From Kitasatospora herbaricolor (GTDB taxonomy: Bacteria > Actinomycetota > Actinomycetes > Streptomycetales > Streptomycetaceae): 64,000 bases of DNA. Position numbers and translations under genes: made by a program. The DNA is taken from the NCBI RefSeq assembly GCF_030813695.1, contig NZ_JAUSVA010000002.1:434001-498000 (forward strand). Reading direction: 5' to 3'. Position 1 is the first letter of the stretch. Every line of letters begins with the position of its first letter. Below the pieces are notes generated by a model. That model saw only the letters and a program-made list of their open reading frames with translations, did no database searches and had not been told where the DNA came from. This document shows, in pieces, positions 46,095 through 55,540 of the stretch.

Positions 46095-48035
46095 TTACAG
46101 GGCGTGGGTGAGGCGGTCGGTCAACAGGCGCGTGAAGCGGGCCGGGTCGGACAGGTCGCCGCCTTCGGCGAGCAGGGCGCTGCCGTGGACGAGTTCGGCG
46201 ACGTCGGCGAGCGCCGGGTTGTCGACTCCTGCCTGGTGGGCCTGGTGCAGGGCGGTGATAAGGGGGTGGGTGGGGTTGAGTTCGAGGATGCGCTTGACCG
46301 GGGGGAGTTCCTGACCCATGGCCCGGTACATCTTCTCCAGGGTGGGGGTGAGGTCGTGGGCGTCGCCGACCAGGCACGCCGCGGAGGTGGTCAGGCGGGT
46401 GGAGAGTCGGACCTGCTTGACGTGCTCGGCCAGGTTGGTCTGGAGCCAGGTGAGGAGGGGGGCGAAGTCCTCTTCGCGCTGGGCCTTCTCGGCCTTCGCC
46501 TCGTCACTGCCTTCGGCGTCGGCGTCGTTGTCGAGGTCGACCTGGCCCTTGGCGATGGACTGGAAGCGGTGGCCGTCGAAGGCGGGGATCTGGTCGGTCC
46601 AGACCTCGTCGACGGGGTCGGTGAGGATCAGGACCTCGTAGCCCTTGGCGGTGAAGGCCTCCATGTGCGGGGAGTTCTCCACCATCGTCCGGTTCTCGCC
46701 CGTCAGGTAGTAGATGGTGTCCTGGCCGTCCTTCATCCGCGCGACGTACTCGCGCAGCGTGGTCGGTTTCTCCGCATCATTGGTCGAGGCGGCACTGACC
46801 AGTTCCAGCAGCGCGTCGGTGTTGTCGCGGTCCTCGATCAGGCCCTCCTTGAGGACCCGGCCGAACTGGTCCCACACCTTCGCGTAGGTCTCGCCCTTCT
46901 TGGTCTGCATGTCCTTGAGGGCGCCGAGGACCTTCTTGACGAGGCGCCGGCGCACGGCGGTGATCTGGCGGTCGTGCTGCAGGATCTCGCGGGAGACGTT
47001 CAGCGACAGGTCGTGGGCGTCCACCACGCCCTTGACGAAGCGCAGGTAGTTCGGCATCAGCGCGTCGCAGTCGTCCATGATGAACACCCGCTTGACGTAC
47101 AGCTGCACGCCCCGCTTGGTGTCCCGGGAGAACAGGTCGAACGGGGCGTGGGTGGGGATGAACAGCAGCGCCTCGTACTCGAAGGTGCCCTCGGCGCGCA
47201 TGTGGATCGTCTCGGCCGGGGCCTGCCAGTCATGGCTGATCTGCTGGTAGAACTCGTTGTACTCGGTCTCGGTCACCTCGCTGCGAGGGCGGGCCCACAG
47301 CGCCTTCATCGAGTTCAGCGTCTCCAGCTCGCCCGCAGCCTCACCGTCGGCGTCGGCGCTGTCGTCGGCAGTGGTACTGACGGGCTCGGTGGCCATCCGG
47401 ATGGGCCAGCGGATGAAATCCGAGTACTGCTTGACGATCTGTCGGATCTTCCACTGGGCCAGGTAGTCGCCCAGCCCGTCCTCACTGTCCTCGGCCTTGA
47501 GGTGCAGGCTGACCGAGGTGCCCACCGGCAGGCCGTCGGCCGACGAGATGGTGTAGGTGCCCTCGCCGTCCGACTCCCACACCGTCCCCTGTTCGGTGCC
47601 GGCGCGACGCGTGTGCAGGGTGACCTTGTCGGCGACCATGAACGCCGAGTAGAAGCCGACGCCGAACTGCCCGATCAGGTGCTGGGCGGCGTCCGCGTCC
47701 TTCGCCTCCTTGATCTTCGCCAGCAGGCCGGCGGTGCCGGACTTCGCGATGGTGCCGATCAGGTCGACGACGTCGTCGCGGGTCATGCCGATGCCGTTGT
47801 CCCGCACCGTCAGGGTGCGGGCGCCCTTGTCGACCTCCAGGATGATCTGCGGGTCGGGGGCCCCGAGGGTGGAGTCGGTGAGGGATTCCAGGCGGAGCTT
47901 GTCGAGGGCGTCGGAGGCGTTGGAGATCAGCTCGCGCAGGAAGATGTCCTTGTTCGAGTAGATCGAGTGGATCACCAGCTGCAGCAGCTGGCGGGTCTCC
48001 GCCTGGAACTCCAGCGTCTGGGTCGGACTGGCCAC
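46095..48035 (-). CDS. htpG: Hsp90-family chaperone HtpG
   Basis: 646 residues. N-terminal ATPase of the GHKL type: FLRELISNASDALDKLR, TVRDNGIGMTRDD, IGQFGVGFYSAFMVADKV; middle domain with FIPTHAPFDLF and VKRVFIMDDCDALMPNYLRF, NVSREILQHDR; C-terminal dimerisation part with ACLVGDAHDLTPTLEKMYRA. Complete, usual length. It refolds or remodels client proteins at heat stress. GTG 48035 is the start. No RheA operator is seen upstream; a hairpin separates it from the next gene. Confidence 0.97.
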   Translation of the reverse strand: MASPTQTLEFQAETRQLLQLVIHSIYSNKDIFLRELISNASDALDKLRLESLTDSTLGAPDPQIILEVDKGARTLTVRDNGIGMTRDDVVDLIGTIAKSGTAGLLAKIKEAKDADAAQHLIGQFGVGFYSAFMVADKVTLHTRRAGTEQGTVWESDGEGTYTISSADGLPVGTSVSLHLKAEDSEDGLGDYLAQWKIRQIVKQYSDFIRWPIRMATEPVSTTADDSADADGEAAGELETLNSMKALWARPRSEVTETEYNEFYQQISHDWQAPAETIHMRAEGTFEYEALLFIPTHAPFDLFSRDTKRGVQLYVKRVFIMDDCDALMPNYLRFVKGVVDAHDLSLNVSREILQHDRQITAVRRRLVKKVLGALKDMQTKKGETYAKVWDQFGRVLKEGLIEDRDNTDALLELVSAASTNDAEKPTTLREYVARMKDGQDTIYYLTGENRTMVENSPHMEAFTAKGYEVLILTDPVDEVWTDQIPAFDGHRFQSIAKGQVDLDNDADAEGSDEAKAEKAQREEDFAPLLTWLQTNLAEHVKQVRLSTRLTTSAACLVGDAHDLTPTLEKMYRAMGQELPPVKRILELNPTHPLITALHQAHQAGVDNPALADVAELVHGSALLAEGGDLSDPARFTRLLTDRLTHAL

Positions 48036-48087
48036 GGGAGGCTTCTCCTTCGAGTGGTGGAAAGGGCTCGGATCGGGTCAAGCTGCC

Positions 48088-48119
48088 GGGGCCGGCCGGC
48101 GCGTTGCGTGGCCGGCCCC
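48088..48119 (-). terminator. hairpin between 48131 gene and htpG
   Basis: GGGGCCGGCC / GGCCGGCCCC, 10-bp stem, 12-nt loop, just after the stop of the upstream - strand gene. Confidence 0.55.
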
Positions 48120-48130
48120 CCGGGGGGTGC

Positions 48131-48601
48131 TCAGATGTGGCTGAGGGGCTGGTAGGGCTGTTCGGGGCGGGTGTGGCCGGGGCGGGCGGTGCCGTAGCAG
48201 GACAGGAAGAGCTTCCAGCCGTCGCGGCACTCCAGCGTCGCGCCGTAGCGGACCGCGGGCGGGTCCGGGCGCGTGCTGTACCGGTCGACGCGCACGATCC
48301 CTCCAGCCGGGTCGTCTGCCGCGGTGGCGGCGGCGACCAGGGCCTGCTCGACGAGGGCGACCGGGACCGACGAGCCCGTCAGCTCCGGCACCTCCACGCT
48401 CCCGTCGCCGTCACCGTCGCCGGTGGTGATGGTGGACGCGGGGCCGCTGGCGCCGGTGATGGTCCACCACACCTGTCCGCCGCCCGCCAGGGTTACGGTC
48501 AGTCCGTAGGGGCTGTCGTCGTCACGCTTGCCGGCACCGGTAATGCCCGGTATGCCCGGGGCACGCTCGATGAGCAGCTGCTGCAGGTCGGCTGGAGTCA
48601 T
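48131..48601 (-). CDS. hypothetical protein
   Basis: 156 residues from ATG 48601: MTPADLQQLLIERAPGIPGI, TVTLAGGGQVWWTITGASGP, a Gly/Asp-rich turn, SVPVALVEQALVAAATAADD, LECRDGWKLFLSCYGTARPG. Mixed alpha/beta, no signal peptide. Not recognised. It lies between htpG and a rheA-like gene on the same strand. Confidence 0.65.
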   Translation of the reverse strand: MTPADLQQLLIERAPGIPGITGAGKRDDDSPYGLTVTLAGGGQVWWTITGASGPASTITTGDGDGDGSVEVPELTGSSVPVALVEQALVAAATAADDPAGGIVRVDRYSTRPDPPAVRYGATLECRDGWKLFLSCYGTARPGHTRPEQPYQPLSHI

Positions 48602-48789
48602 GGGAGGCGGGTGGGGTCGGGGACGGCGCGGCCGTCACGGTTCGGAAGATACGGGCGGTCTGCACGCCGGTAGCCGTCGGGCGTCAACTCGCGCCCCACG
48701 TAGCGGGGCAGATGCCGCGCGCAGGCTTATGGCGGCAAACCGGTCCACAGCGTGCGGGCCGCGGACCGGCGGCGGCGCGCCCCGGGGCG

Positions 48790-49476
48790 TCACGTGCCGA
48801 CTGGCGGTGTGCGGCGCTGCCGGTCGCTGTCGGCGCGCAGTTGGTCGGCTCGGGTGGTGAGCTGATCGAGGCGGTCGGTGATCTTCGGGTGGTCCGCCTC
48901 CAGGAGGGGCCGGGTCTCGGCGAGCGGGGCGAGCAGACGGGCGGGGTCGTGGTGGCCCAGTGCATCCAGGAGGCGATCTATGGCAGGGGCCGCTTGGGGG
49001 CCGAGGCAGTCCAGGGCGCCGATCTGTCCGGCGAGGCGGCGCAGGTCGGCGGCGTTGTCGCGGGCCCAGGTGGCCACCGCGCGGTCGGCGGCGCGCTGGT
49101 CGCGCGTGGCCTGGACGCGCTGCTCGCCGGTGCTGCCCGCGTCGGTGCCGGCGTCAGCGTTGGGACGCAGGCGCAGGTAGCGGCGTTCGGCGGCCTGGCG
49201 ACTCTGGACGCCCATCGGTTCGGCGAGGTCGGCCCAGGTGGCACCGGCGTCGCGGGCGGTCTCGATCAGGCCGGTCTCCCAGTCAGCGAGCTCCTCGCGC
49301 AGGTGGCGCAGCATCAAGAGCGCGGAGAGGGCCTGCTGCGGATCGCTCTGGCCTGCGTCGTCCGGGGGCGCGTGGCGGGCGGTGCGGGCGGCGGCGTCCA
49401 TCATGCCCAGCGCGGCGGCGGCGGCCAGGAACGAGGCTGGCCCCACCCCGGCCGCGCCGGTGTCCTGGATATCCAT
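48790..49476 (-). CDS. RheA-type transcriptional repressor, third locus
   Basis: 228 residues: ASFLAAAAALGMMDAAARTA, LMLRHLREELADWETGLIET, GATWADLAEPMGVQSRQAAE and a helical C-terminal domain (DRLDQLTTRADQLRADSDRQ). Close to 13479-14162. Its own upstream region carries a variant RheA operator, so it is probably self-regulated. No hsp20 gene is divergent from it here; it may act on the hsp20 gene of module B, whose own repressor is truncated. Confidence 0.82.
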   Translation of the reverse strand: MDIQDTGAAGVGPASFLAAAAALGMMDAAARTARHAPPDDAGQSDPQQALSALLMLRHLREELADWETGLIETARDAGATWADLAEPMGVQSRQAAERRYLRLRPNADAGTDAGSTGEQRVQATRDQRAADRAVATWARDNAADLRRLAGQIGALDCLGPQAAPAIDRLLDALGHHDPARLLAPLAETRPLLEADHPKITDRLDQLTTRADQLRADSDRQRRTPPVGT

Positions 49477-49506
49477 GTCGTCACTCTTTCGCTGACTGGG
49501 GTGGCT

Positions 49507-49525
49507 TGTCGTCGTATGGATGACA
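49507..49525. promoter_or_regulatory. variant RheA operator
   Basis: TGTCGTC-GTATG-GATGACA: same arms and spacing as the two hsp18 operators with one mismatch in the left arm and a different spacer. It lies 31 nt upstream of the rheA-like start. Confidence 0.75.
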
Positions 49526-50823
49526 TACTACAACGAATGACCCGCCCCGGGAGCGCCTGTGTTCGCCGACCGGTTGCCCGCCTCGGTCCCACCACTCGCT
49601 GGGCGCCGACCCCGGACCGGCAGCAGTGTTGGCAGGGCCTGGTTGCAGGCGCTGGCGCCTTCGGCGAGGGCCTGAAGTTCGGCGCCAGGCTGCCGGCTGC
49701 GCCAGTCCGCAAGGTCCGCTGGCACCTGGACGATGCGTTGCCACCGTCATGCGGGCCACCGGTGGTTGTCCAGACGTCCGCGTTCGACTCCGGCGGCTGC
49801 GCATGCTCGGCGAAGTCCTCCAGGACGTCCGCGAGCGGCGGCCGCGCTGATGCAGACGATGCTCAGCCGGTCAGCGCAGGAGGCTGGGTTCCTGCCTGCG
49901 CGGACTACGCGTGCGCCCGGGTGCGGCAGTTGGCCGCGAGTCACTGGCGAAGCTCGCGACAGCGGTCCATGGCTGCGCCGGGTGAAGCAGGCCAAGGCGA
50001 ACGTCCCGGGCCCTGCCCAGGTCGGCGCGATCATTTCCTCGATCAGTATCTGCGGGTCCCGGCGCCGGCGGCGGATCAGGTCCCAGCGTTTCACGGCGCG
50101 TGCCGCACGCCTGGCTGAGCTCCCGGATGGGCTACCTCCGTAAGTGCTACGCCACCCCGCGTGATGACTTTGTGAATGGCTTACCACCGTCGGTCGCGCA
50201 CCGGACAGCTCGCCCCAGATCCTGCCGAGGCCACACGCCTCGGCTCGGGCCCCTCCCGAGGCCACACCCCTGTCCAGGTGAGAAGCCGCCCGGAGTGACC
50301 TGCGCCCGGACGTGGGGACTCCATCGTCCGACCCGCAGCACATGGCAAGCCCCTCCCTACCCCAGAGCGTCTCCCACCCGTAGGCCTCAGCGGTCATGGT
50401 CAGGTAGTGCTCGTCAGGTCCAGCCGGCCGCTCCGTGCCCATGCTGGTGATCGTGGCCGCAGTCCCCTCGCGACCGCAACGCCCCGGTCACCCGTTCGCC
50501 GCCCTCCGGCCGGCACCCCAGGGCCACCGGGACGGAAGGCCTGTCCCGCCCGGGCCTACCCACCGGCGCCACAACCCTGGTCCGTGAACGAGCGCAGGCA
50601 AGTCGGACTCGCCGCGGGAGAGGAGCGCCGGCGCCGCCCTCCGTAAGGGCGCGGCGCACCGTCCGGATGCCGGCCGATGTCGCGAACTGGATCGCCAAGG
50701 TGCTGCGCGAGGGGATCGACACTCTGCCCCACGACACCCGACGGCGCCCGCGGCGACCGGCGCCACCACATCCGACGCATTCGTGAGTACGCCGACACCC
50801 GTTTTCCTCCTCGGACCCATGCC
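49526..50823. other. 1.3-kb stretch without a credible gene
   Basis: Open frames on both strands lack ribosome sites and read as low-complexity Arg/Pro/Ala. Fragments such as VRLRRLRMLGEVLQDVRERR (+, near 49780-49850) look protein-like but isolated. Probably decayed DNA next to the insertion sequences. Confidence 0.4.
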
Positions 50824-50826
50824 TAA

Positions 50827-51869
50827 CGACCTGGTGCGTGATTGCGGTGGCGATGTGACCAGCAGCGTTGTGGGCGGCATGATCTGACGGTGTGACGATC
50901 AAGGTGAGCCGTGCGGTCCTGGGCCATCGGGTGCTGACCGGTATCTCGCGGCGGCATCTGGCGGATCTGGTTGTCGAACTGGCTGCTCCGTGGCAGGCCG
51001 TGGTCGAGGGCCGGCGTGACGCGGCCCGCGGCGGGACGCGGCAACGAGCTGCCGGGGCGGGTGCCAGGCACCGGCTCGTGTTCGTCGATCGGGTGAGTGC
51101 CACGCTCATCCATCTGCGTCACGATCTGCCGCACGCCGTCCTGGGCCTGCTGTTCGGTGTCGATCGCTCCACGATCAGCCGGTCGATCAGCGAGGTGCGC
51201 GGCCTGCTCGCCGCCCGCGGCTTCGCGGTTCCCGACCGCCCCGGGATCCGGCTGCGGACCCTGGCAGACGTCTTCGCCTATGCCCAGGCCGAGGGCGTTG
51301 TCCTGCGGCTGGACGCCACTGAGGTCCAGGTCCGCCGCCCGGCCTCCCACCGCGGCGGACGGCGGGCCTTCGTGTCCGGCAAGAAGAAGCAGAACACGAT
51401 GAAGACCACCGTCGTCGCCGACGCACAGGGCCGCACCCTGTGGGCCGGCAACCTCCGCCCAGGACGCATGCACGACACCACCGCCATACGAAGCGAGGGC
51501 ATCGACGACCTCTTCCGGCAATTCCCCAATGTCCAAGTACTGCTCGATGACGGCTACCTGGGCCTGCGACGCGACCATCCTGGCAAAGCCGTCACGCCAC
51601 CAAGGAAGCCCAACAAGATCGCCGCACCGGAAGTCCACGCAGCCCGCGAGCGGGCACGCCACGAACACTCCTCCCAGCGCATCCCCGTCGAGCACGCCCT
51701 CGCCGATCACAAGCGCTGGAAGGGCTTGGCTCGCTGGACCCACCGCCGAGAGACCCTTCCCGCCACCTACCTCGCCGTCGCCGGCCTCGTCTCCGACCGC
51801 ACCGCCACCACCTGACCAACAGCAGCCCCTCGGGCCATCACATCGCCACCGCAATCACGCACCAGGTCG
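50827..51869 (+). mobile_element. insertion sequence 1, IS5-type (1043 bp)
   Basis: Bounded by 32-bp perfect terminal inverted repeats (50827-50858 and 51838-51869; outer end CGACCTGGTGCGTGATTGCG). Flanked by the direct repeat TAA at 50824-50826 and 51870-51872. Carries one transposase gene. The perfect repeats suggest a recent arrival. Confidence 0.9.
50892..51815 (+). CDS. IS5-type transposase (DDE_Tnp_4 / HARBI1-like)
   Basis: 307 residues from GTG 50892. The N-terminal helix-turn-helix (LPHAVLGLLFGVDRSTISRS) is followed by the DDE domain: first Asp in RLDATEVQVRRP, second in VLLDDGYLGL, Glu in IPVEHALADHKRWKGL. KKKQNTMKTTVVADAQGRTL is typical of this group. Complete and apparently functional. 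Confidence 0.92.
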   Translation: MTIKVSRAVLGHRVLTGISRRHLADLVVELAAPWQAVVEGRRDAARGGTRQRAAGAGARHRLVFVDRVSATLIHLRHDLPHAVLGLLFGVDRSTISRSISEVRGLLAARGFAVPDRPGIRLRTLADVFAYAQAEGVVLRLDATEVQVRRPASHRGGRRAFVSGKKKQNTMKTTVVADAQGRTLWAGNLRPGRMHDTTAIRSEGIDDLFRQFPNVQVLLDDGYLGLRRDHPGKAVTPPRKPNKIAAPEVHAARERARHEHSSQRIPVEHALADHKRWKGLARWTHRRETLPATYLAVAGLVSDRTATT

Positions 51870-51872
51870 TAA

Positions 51873-52761
51873 TTGATCGTTTCAGAATGAGGTTCGGAGT
51901 CGTCGTAGGCAGATGATGCTGCAGGCGAGTTGGAGCAGGCTGTGGTGGAGGTCGGTGCGTATCTCGTAGCGGATCCGCAGGCGTTTGAACTGGTGGAGCC
52001 AGGCGAACGTTCGCTCCACTACCCAGCGGATCTTCCCGAGCCCGGAGCCGTGGGTGACGCCGCGGCGAGCGATCCTCGGGGCGATGCCGCGGCGGCGGAG
52101 GAGTCTGCGGTACTTGTCGAAGTCGTAGCCACGGTCGGCGAAGAGCCTTCGGGGCCGTCGGCGTGGTCGTCCGCGCAGACCTCGGACGGGTGGGATCGCG
52201 TCCAGGAGCGGCAGGAGCTGGGTGACGTCGTGGCGGTTTCCGCCGGTCAGCGTGACGGCGAGCGGGGTGCCGTGCCGGTCGACGATCAGATGGTGCTTGC
52301 TGCCCGGCCGGCCCCGATCGACCGGCGAAGGTCCGGTGTGATCCCCCCTTTGAGCGCCCTGACGTGGGAACCGTCGATCGCAGCGTCGTCCATCTCCAGT
52401 AGACCTGCCACTCGCAACTCGGCGAGGAGAACCTCGTGCAGGCGCGGCCACACACCGGCCTCGGTCCAGTCCCGCAGCCGCCGCCAGGCCGTCACCCCAC
52501 TGCAGCCGGTCCGTTCCGCGGGCACGTCCCGCCAGCTCACGCCCTTGCACAGCACGTACACGATGCCGCGAAGCGCGGCACGGTCGTCGGACGGCAGCCG
52601 CCCGGGATACCGATGGCGCCGAGGTGGACGCGGCGGCAGCAACGGCGCCACCCGTTCCCACAAGTCAACAGGTACAAGTTCGTCCGACACAGCACAGCAC
52701 TCTGTCGTCCAAACACCTCAACTGCCAAGCCCCCCAACCGAACTCATTCTGAAACGATCAG
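51873..52761 (-). mobile_element. insertion sequence 2, IS5-type (889 bp)
   Basis: Terminal inverted repeats with TGATCGTTTCAGAATGAG identical at both ends (51874-51891 and 52743-52760); the outermost base differs. Flanked by TAA at 51870-51872 and 52762-52764, the first of which is also the right-hand TAA of insertion sequence 1. Two overlapping frames encode the transposase. Confidence 0.88.
51882..52690 (-). CDS. IS5-type transposase made by -1 frameshifting
   Basis: OrfA runs from GTG 52690 to 52286 (134 residues: LWERVAPLLPPRPPRRHRYP, LCKGVSWRDVPAERTGCSGV, DAAIDGSHVRALKGG). OrfB continues one base back, from GDHTGPSPVDRGRPGSKHHL to its stop at 51882 inside the inverted repeat, with the second Asp in LFADRGYDFDKYR and Glu in RWVVERTFAWL. 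The join falls at AAAGGGGGG (52351-52343), a slippery run used for -1 frameshifting in related IS5 elements. OrfA alone lacks two of the three catalytic acids. Confidence 0.85.
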
Positions 52762-52764
52762 TAA

Positions 52765-53077
52765 GGCATCGGCAGTTTCCGACTCCGACGAAACCGACCC
52801 GTCAGGAACCGCCCCGATCTGGTGATCCGTCAGCGAGCTTGATTCACGACCCTCCCCCGACGGAGGCGAGGGCAGGCACCGTCGATGACCGCGCCCAGCG
52901 CGGGCAGGTCGGTTTCACCGTCACCCAGGGCACTGCTTGGCGCGGAAGTGGCGACGGCACCGACGGCGAACTGCGCGGCCTCGTCAGATCGGAGATGTTC
53001 TCGGCGCCTCCGTACTGGCACGACAGAGGGTGCGGTGGAAGTGAGGAATGCCTGCCTCCTGCAGCAACGCTGACGGA
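52765..53077. other. noncoding stretch
   Basis: No gene recognised between the insertion sequence and the sortase gene. Confidence 0.35.
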
Positions 53078-53758
53078 TCAGCGGGTGGCGGTGAGATGGG
53101 AGAAGACGACGGTGTTCGAGCGGTAGCCGGTGTGTTTGTCGTAGGCACCGCCGCAGGTGATGACGCGTAGCTCCGGGCGAGCGGTGGGGCCGTAGACGGT
53201 GGCGTCGGGGAAGGCGTTCTTCGGGAAGACCTTGACGGCGTCGATGGTGAAGACCGCTGTCGTCCTGTCGCGACGGGTGACCTCGATCTTGTCGCCGGGG
53301 CGTAGGAGGCCGAGGCGGTAGAAGACCGCCGGCCCCTTGTCCGTGTCGGCGTGGCCGATGGTGATGGCGTTGCCGGCTGCTCCGGGGCTGGGTCCGTCGC
53401 GGTACCAGCCGGCCAGGTTCTTGTTCCCGGTCGGGGGCGTGCTGAGACGCTGGTCGCGGTCGAGACCCACAGCACTGACGGGCGCGTCGACGCGGATCGC
53501 GGGGATCTTGATCCGGACGGGCTCCGAGGCGGTGAGCGGCGGGGGACCGCCCTGACCCCGGCTTCCCCCGTCGCCGGAGGCGGGGGAAGCCGGGGTGCCG
53601 GTGGTCGTGACCGGCGCGGGCGGCGGGCCCGCGGTCTGCAGACCCTGGTGGAGCAGCCACACGCCGGTGGCGAGGGTTGCGGCGACGGTGGCGGCCACGA
53701 GCCGGCGGCGCCTCATGCGGGCGGCCCGCCGTGCGGCCCGGAGGTCAGGACGTGGCAT
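53078..53758 (-). CDS. class F sortase
   Basis: 226 residues. One N-terminal membrane anchor (RLVAATVAATLATGVWLLHQ) after basic residues, a Pro/Gly linker, then the sortase barrel: RIKIPAIRVDAPVSAVGLD, catalytic His in TIGHADTDKG, Cys in LRVITCGGAYD, and Arg in TGYRSNTVVF. It joins secreted proteins with an LPxT-like signal to the cell wall. Its ATG overlaps the end of the ice-binding gene by 14 nt, and that protein ends in such a signal, so enzyme and substrate are made together. Confidence 0.9.
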   Translation of the reverse strand: MPRPDLRAARRAARMRRRRLVAATVAATLATGVWLLHQGLQTAGPPPAPVTTTGTPASPASGDGGSRGQGGPPPLTASEPVRIKIPAIRVDAPVSAVGLDRDQRLSTPPTGNKNLAGWYRDGPSPGAAGNAITIGHADTDKGPAVFYRLGLLRPGDKIEVTRRDRTTAVFTIDAVKVFPKNAFPDATVYGPTARPELRVITCGGAYDKHTGYRSNTVVFSHLTATR

Positions 53759-54839
53759 CGCCGGTACGGCGGCGGCGCGCGGCGCGGATACCGAACCAGG
53801 AGGCTACCGCCGTCAGCAGCACGGAACCGGCGATGACCTTGGTGGTGTCGGGGAGCTGGCTGCCGCCCCCGCCGGTGTTGACACTGCCGTGCGGGCCGCC
53901 ATGTCCGTTGCCGCCGCCTGCCGCCGGACCTCCGTTGCCCGGAACTCCGGGAATGCCGCCGCCGTTGCCGCCGGGACCACCGTTGCCGCCGGGTCCCCCG
54001 GGGGTCCCTCCTCCTCTGGGGGCGCCGGGAGAGGCCGATGCAATGGGGGAGGCCGAGGCCGACGCACTGGGGGAGGGGACCGTGGTGGTGCAGTTCGCCC
54101 TGGTGATCGTGTTGGTGTCCAGCGTGACGGCGCCGTTGCGGGCCAGGGTGCGACCCTCGATCACGGCGCCGGTCTGGGCCGCGATCGAGGTCAGGGCCAG
54201 GATGTTGCCCTTGAAGGAGGAGTTCGTCCCCAAGGTGGTGGAGCTGCCCACCTGCCAGAAGACGTTGCACGCCTGCGCGCCGTTGAGGAGCGACACGGCA
54301 CTCGCCGAACCGGTGATGAGGGTCGAGGCGATCTGGAAGATGAACACGGCGCTGGGGTCGCCCTGGGCGTCGAGGGTGACGGTCCCGGTCAGGCCCAGCG
54401 GGCCGGAGGAGTTGTAGACGCCGGCGGTGAGCGTCCGCCCGACCAGATCGCCGGCGACGCTGGCCGTGGGAGCGCGGCCTGCAGCATCGTTGTAGGCGAT
54501 GACCAGGTCCGACTGGGCCTGAAGGGCAGGCCCGTCCGCCACGTGCTGGGCACCGTTGACGATGCCGGGCGGGAACCCGGTGACGGACGAGCCGGGGCTC
54601 AGCCCGAGGTTGCCGTTGATCACGCTGGGGCCCGTGTTGGTGACGGTGGACCCGCCCAGGACGGCGTAACTCCCGTCCGTGCCGAGGCCCACCGGGGCCT
54701 CGGCGGCATGGGCGTGACCCGAGGCGACGACGGTGCTCGCCAGTACGGCCAGCCCGGGGAGCAGAGCCAGCGCCGACCTCCTCCAGGCCCTGGGGACTGC
54801 GTCCATGCGGGCGGGGGACGGGCCTGTGTCTGGTGCCAT
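53745..54839 (-). CDS. wall-anchored ice-binding-like (DUF3494) protein
   Basis: 364 residues. Signal peptide (RRSALALLPGLAVLASTVVA up to HAHAAEA), then a DUF3494 beta-helix domain: SYAVLGGSTVTNTGPSVING, NLGLSPGSSVTGFPPGIV, AGVYNSSGPLGLTGTVTLDA, VFIFQIASTLITGS, NVFWQVGSSTTLGTNSSFKG, EGRTLARNGAVTLDTNTITR. A Ser/Ala/Pro then Gly-rich spacer leads to LPDTTKVIAGSVLLTAV, then a hydrophobic helix and RAARRRR: a C-terminal sorting signal. DUF3494 proteins include ice-binding adhesins; here ice binding is not shown. ATG 54839 start; ATG 54806 possible. Confidence 0.88.
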   Translation of the reverse strand: MAPDTGPSPARMDAVPRAWRRSALALLPGLAVLASTVVASGHAHAAEAPVGLGTDGSYAVLGGSTVTNTGPSVINGNLGLSPGSSVTGFPPGIVNGAQHVADGPALQAQSDLVIAYNDAAGRAPTASVAGDLVGRTLTAGVYNSSGPLGLTGTVTLDAQGDPSAVFIFQIASTLITGSASAVSLLNGAQACNVFWQVGSSTTLGTNSSFKGNILALTSIAAQTGAVIEGRTLARNGAVTLDTNTITRANCTTTVPSPSASASASPIASASPGAPRGGGTPGGPGGNGGPGGNGGGIPGVPGNGGPAAGGGNGHGGPHGSVNTGGGGSQLPDTTKVIAGSVLLTAVASWFGIRAARRRRTGDATS

Positions 54840-55540
54840 GGGAGGAAGAACCCTTCTTGGGGATGTGATGAACCGGGAGCCGCAGCAGCTGTGCTGCGAT
54901 CTCATCGCGCCGTCGGCCGGCCGTTCGAGACCGGCTGTCGTGGGCAGGGGAGGACCGCGAGCGTGGCGGAAACAACCCGATCCGCGTCCCGCACCAGCGG
55001 TTCTCTGCATGCTGACTAATAGCACCATGCGTCGGTCGGATTCCGTGGACCCGGATGGCTGGCGCGCCGTCAGGTGGAATCCCCGCCGCAAGGGACAGTG
55101 CTCTTGTCACCCGTCGACCTGCTTGCGCCGTGGCGCTCCGAGAACGCTGCCGTCATGTCACCGGTCCGTCCGTCGGCCGGCACTCCGCTCGCGGGTCCTG
55201 CGAGGATTACTAAACGGATGAGGCCGAGTTCGCGCTCAGGCAAGGGGCCCTTGGGATGGACGGCGAGCGGCCTTCAGGATGGCGGGGACGTCGCAGTTGT
55301 CGGGTGCCTTGGCGAGTCGACGACCCGGCACCGGAGGCCGCCGTCTCGGAGGCTCGTGCGCCTGGACGCTCCGACAGAGCGGCCGACAGGTGACGTCCGG
55401 CGGCAGCATGGTGGGCCGCCGTGGCCGTCAAAGGCCATCGCCCCCACCCGGAACAGACCCGTGATAGAACTTGTAACACGATCTTGTGAATCGCTGCTGG
55501 TGGGCGTTACCGATGTGACGATTCGTCCGTTCGTGGTGGC
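54840..55540. other. noncoding stretch upstream of the wall-protein operon
   Basis: Presumably contains the operon promoter close to 54840-55060. No gene recognised; the right end (about 55440-55540) is less GC-rich and may be the end of the decayed insertion sequence that follows. Confidence 0.35.

Noticed and set aside
45978..48155. Long + strand open frame opposite htpG
   Set aside because: Antisense shadow of a clear Hsp90 gene; codon positions fit htpG, not this frame.
49747..50442. 231-codon - strand frame in the 1.3-kb gap
   Set aside because: No ribosome site, no domain, codon use unlike the neighbouring genes.
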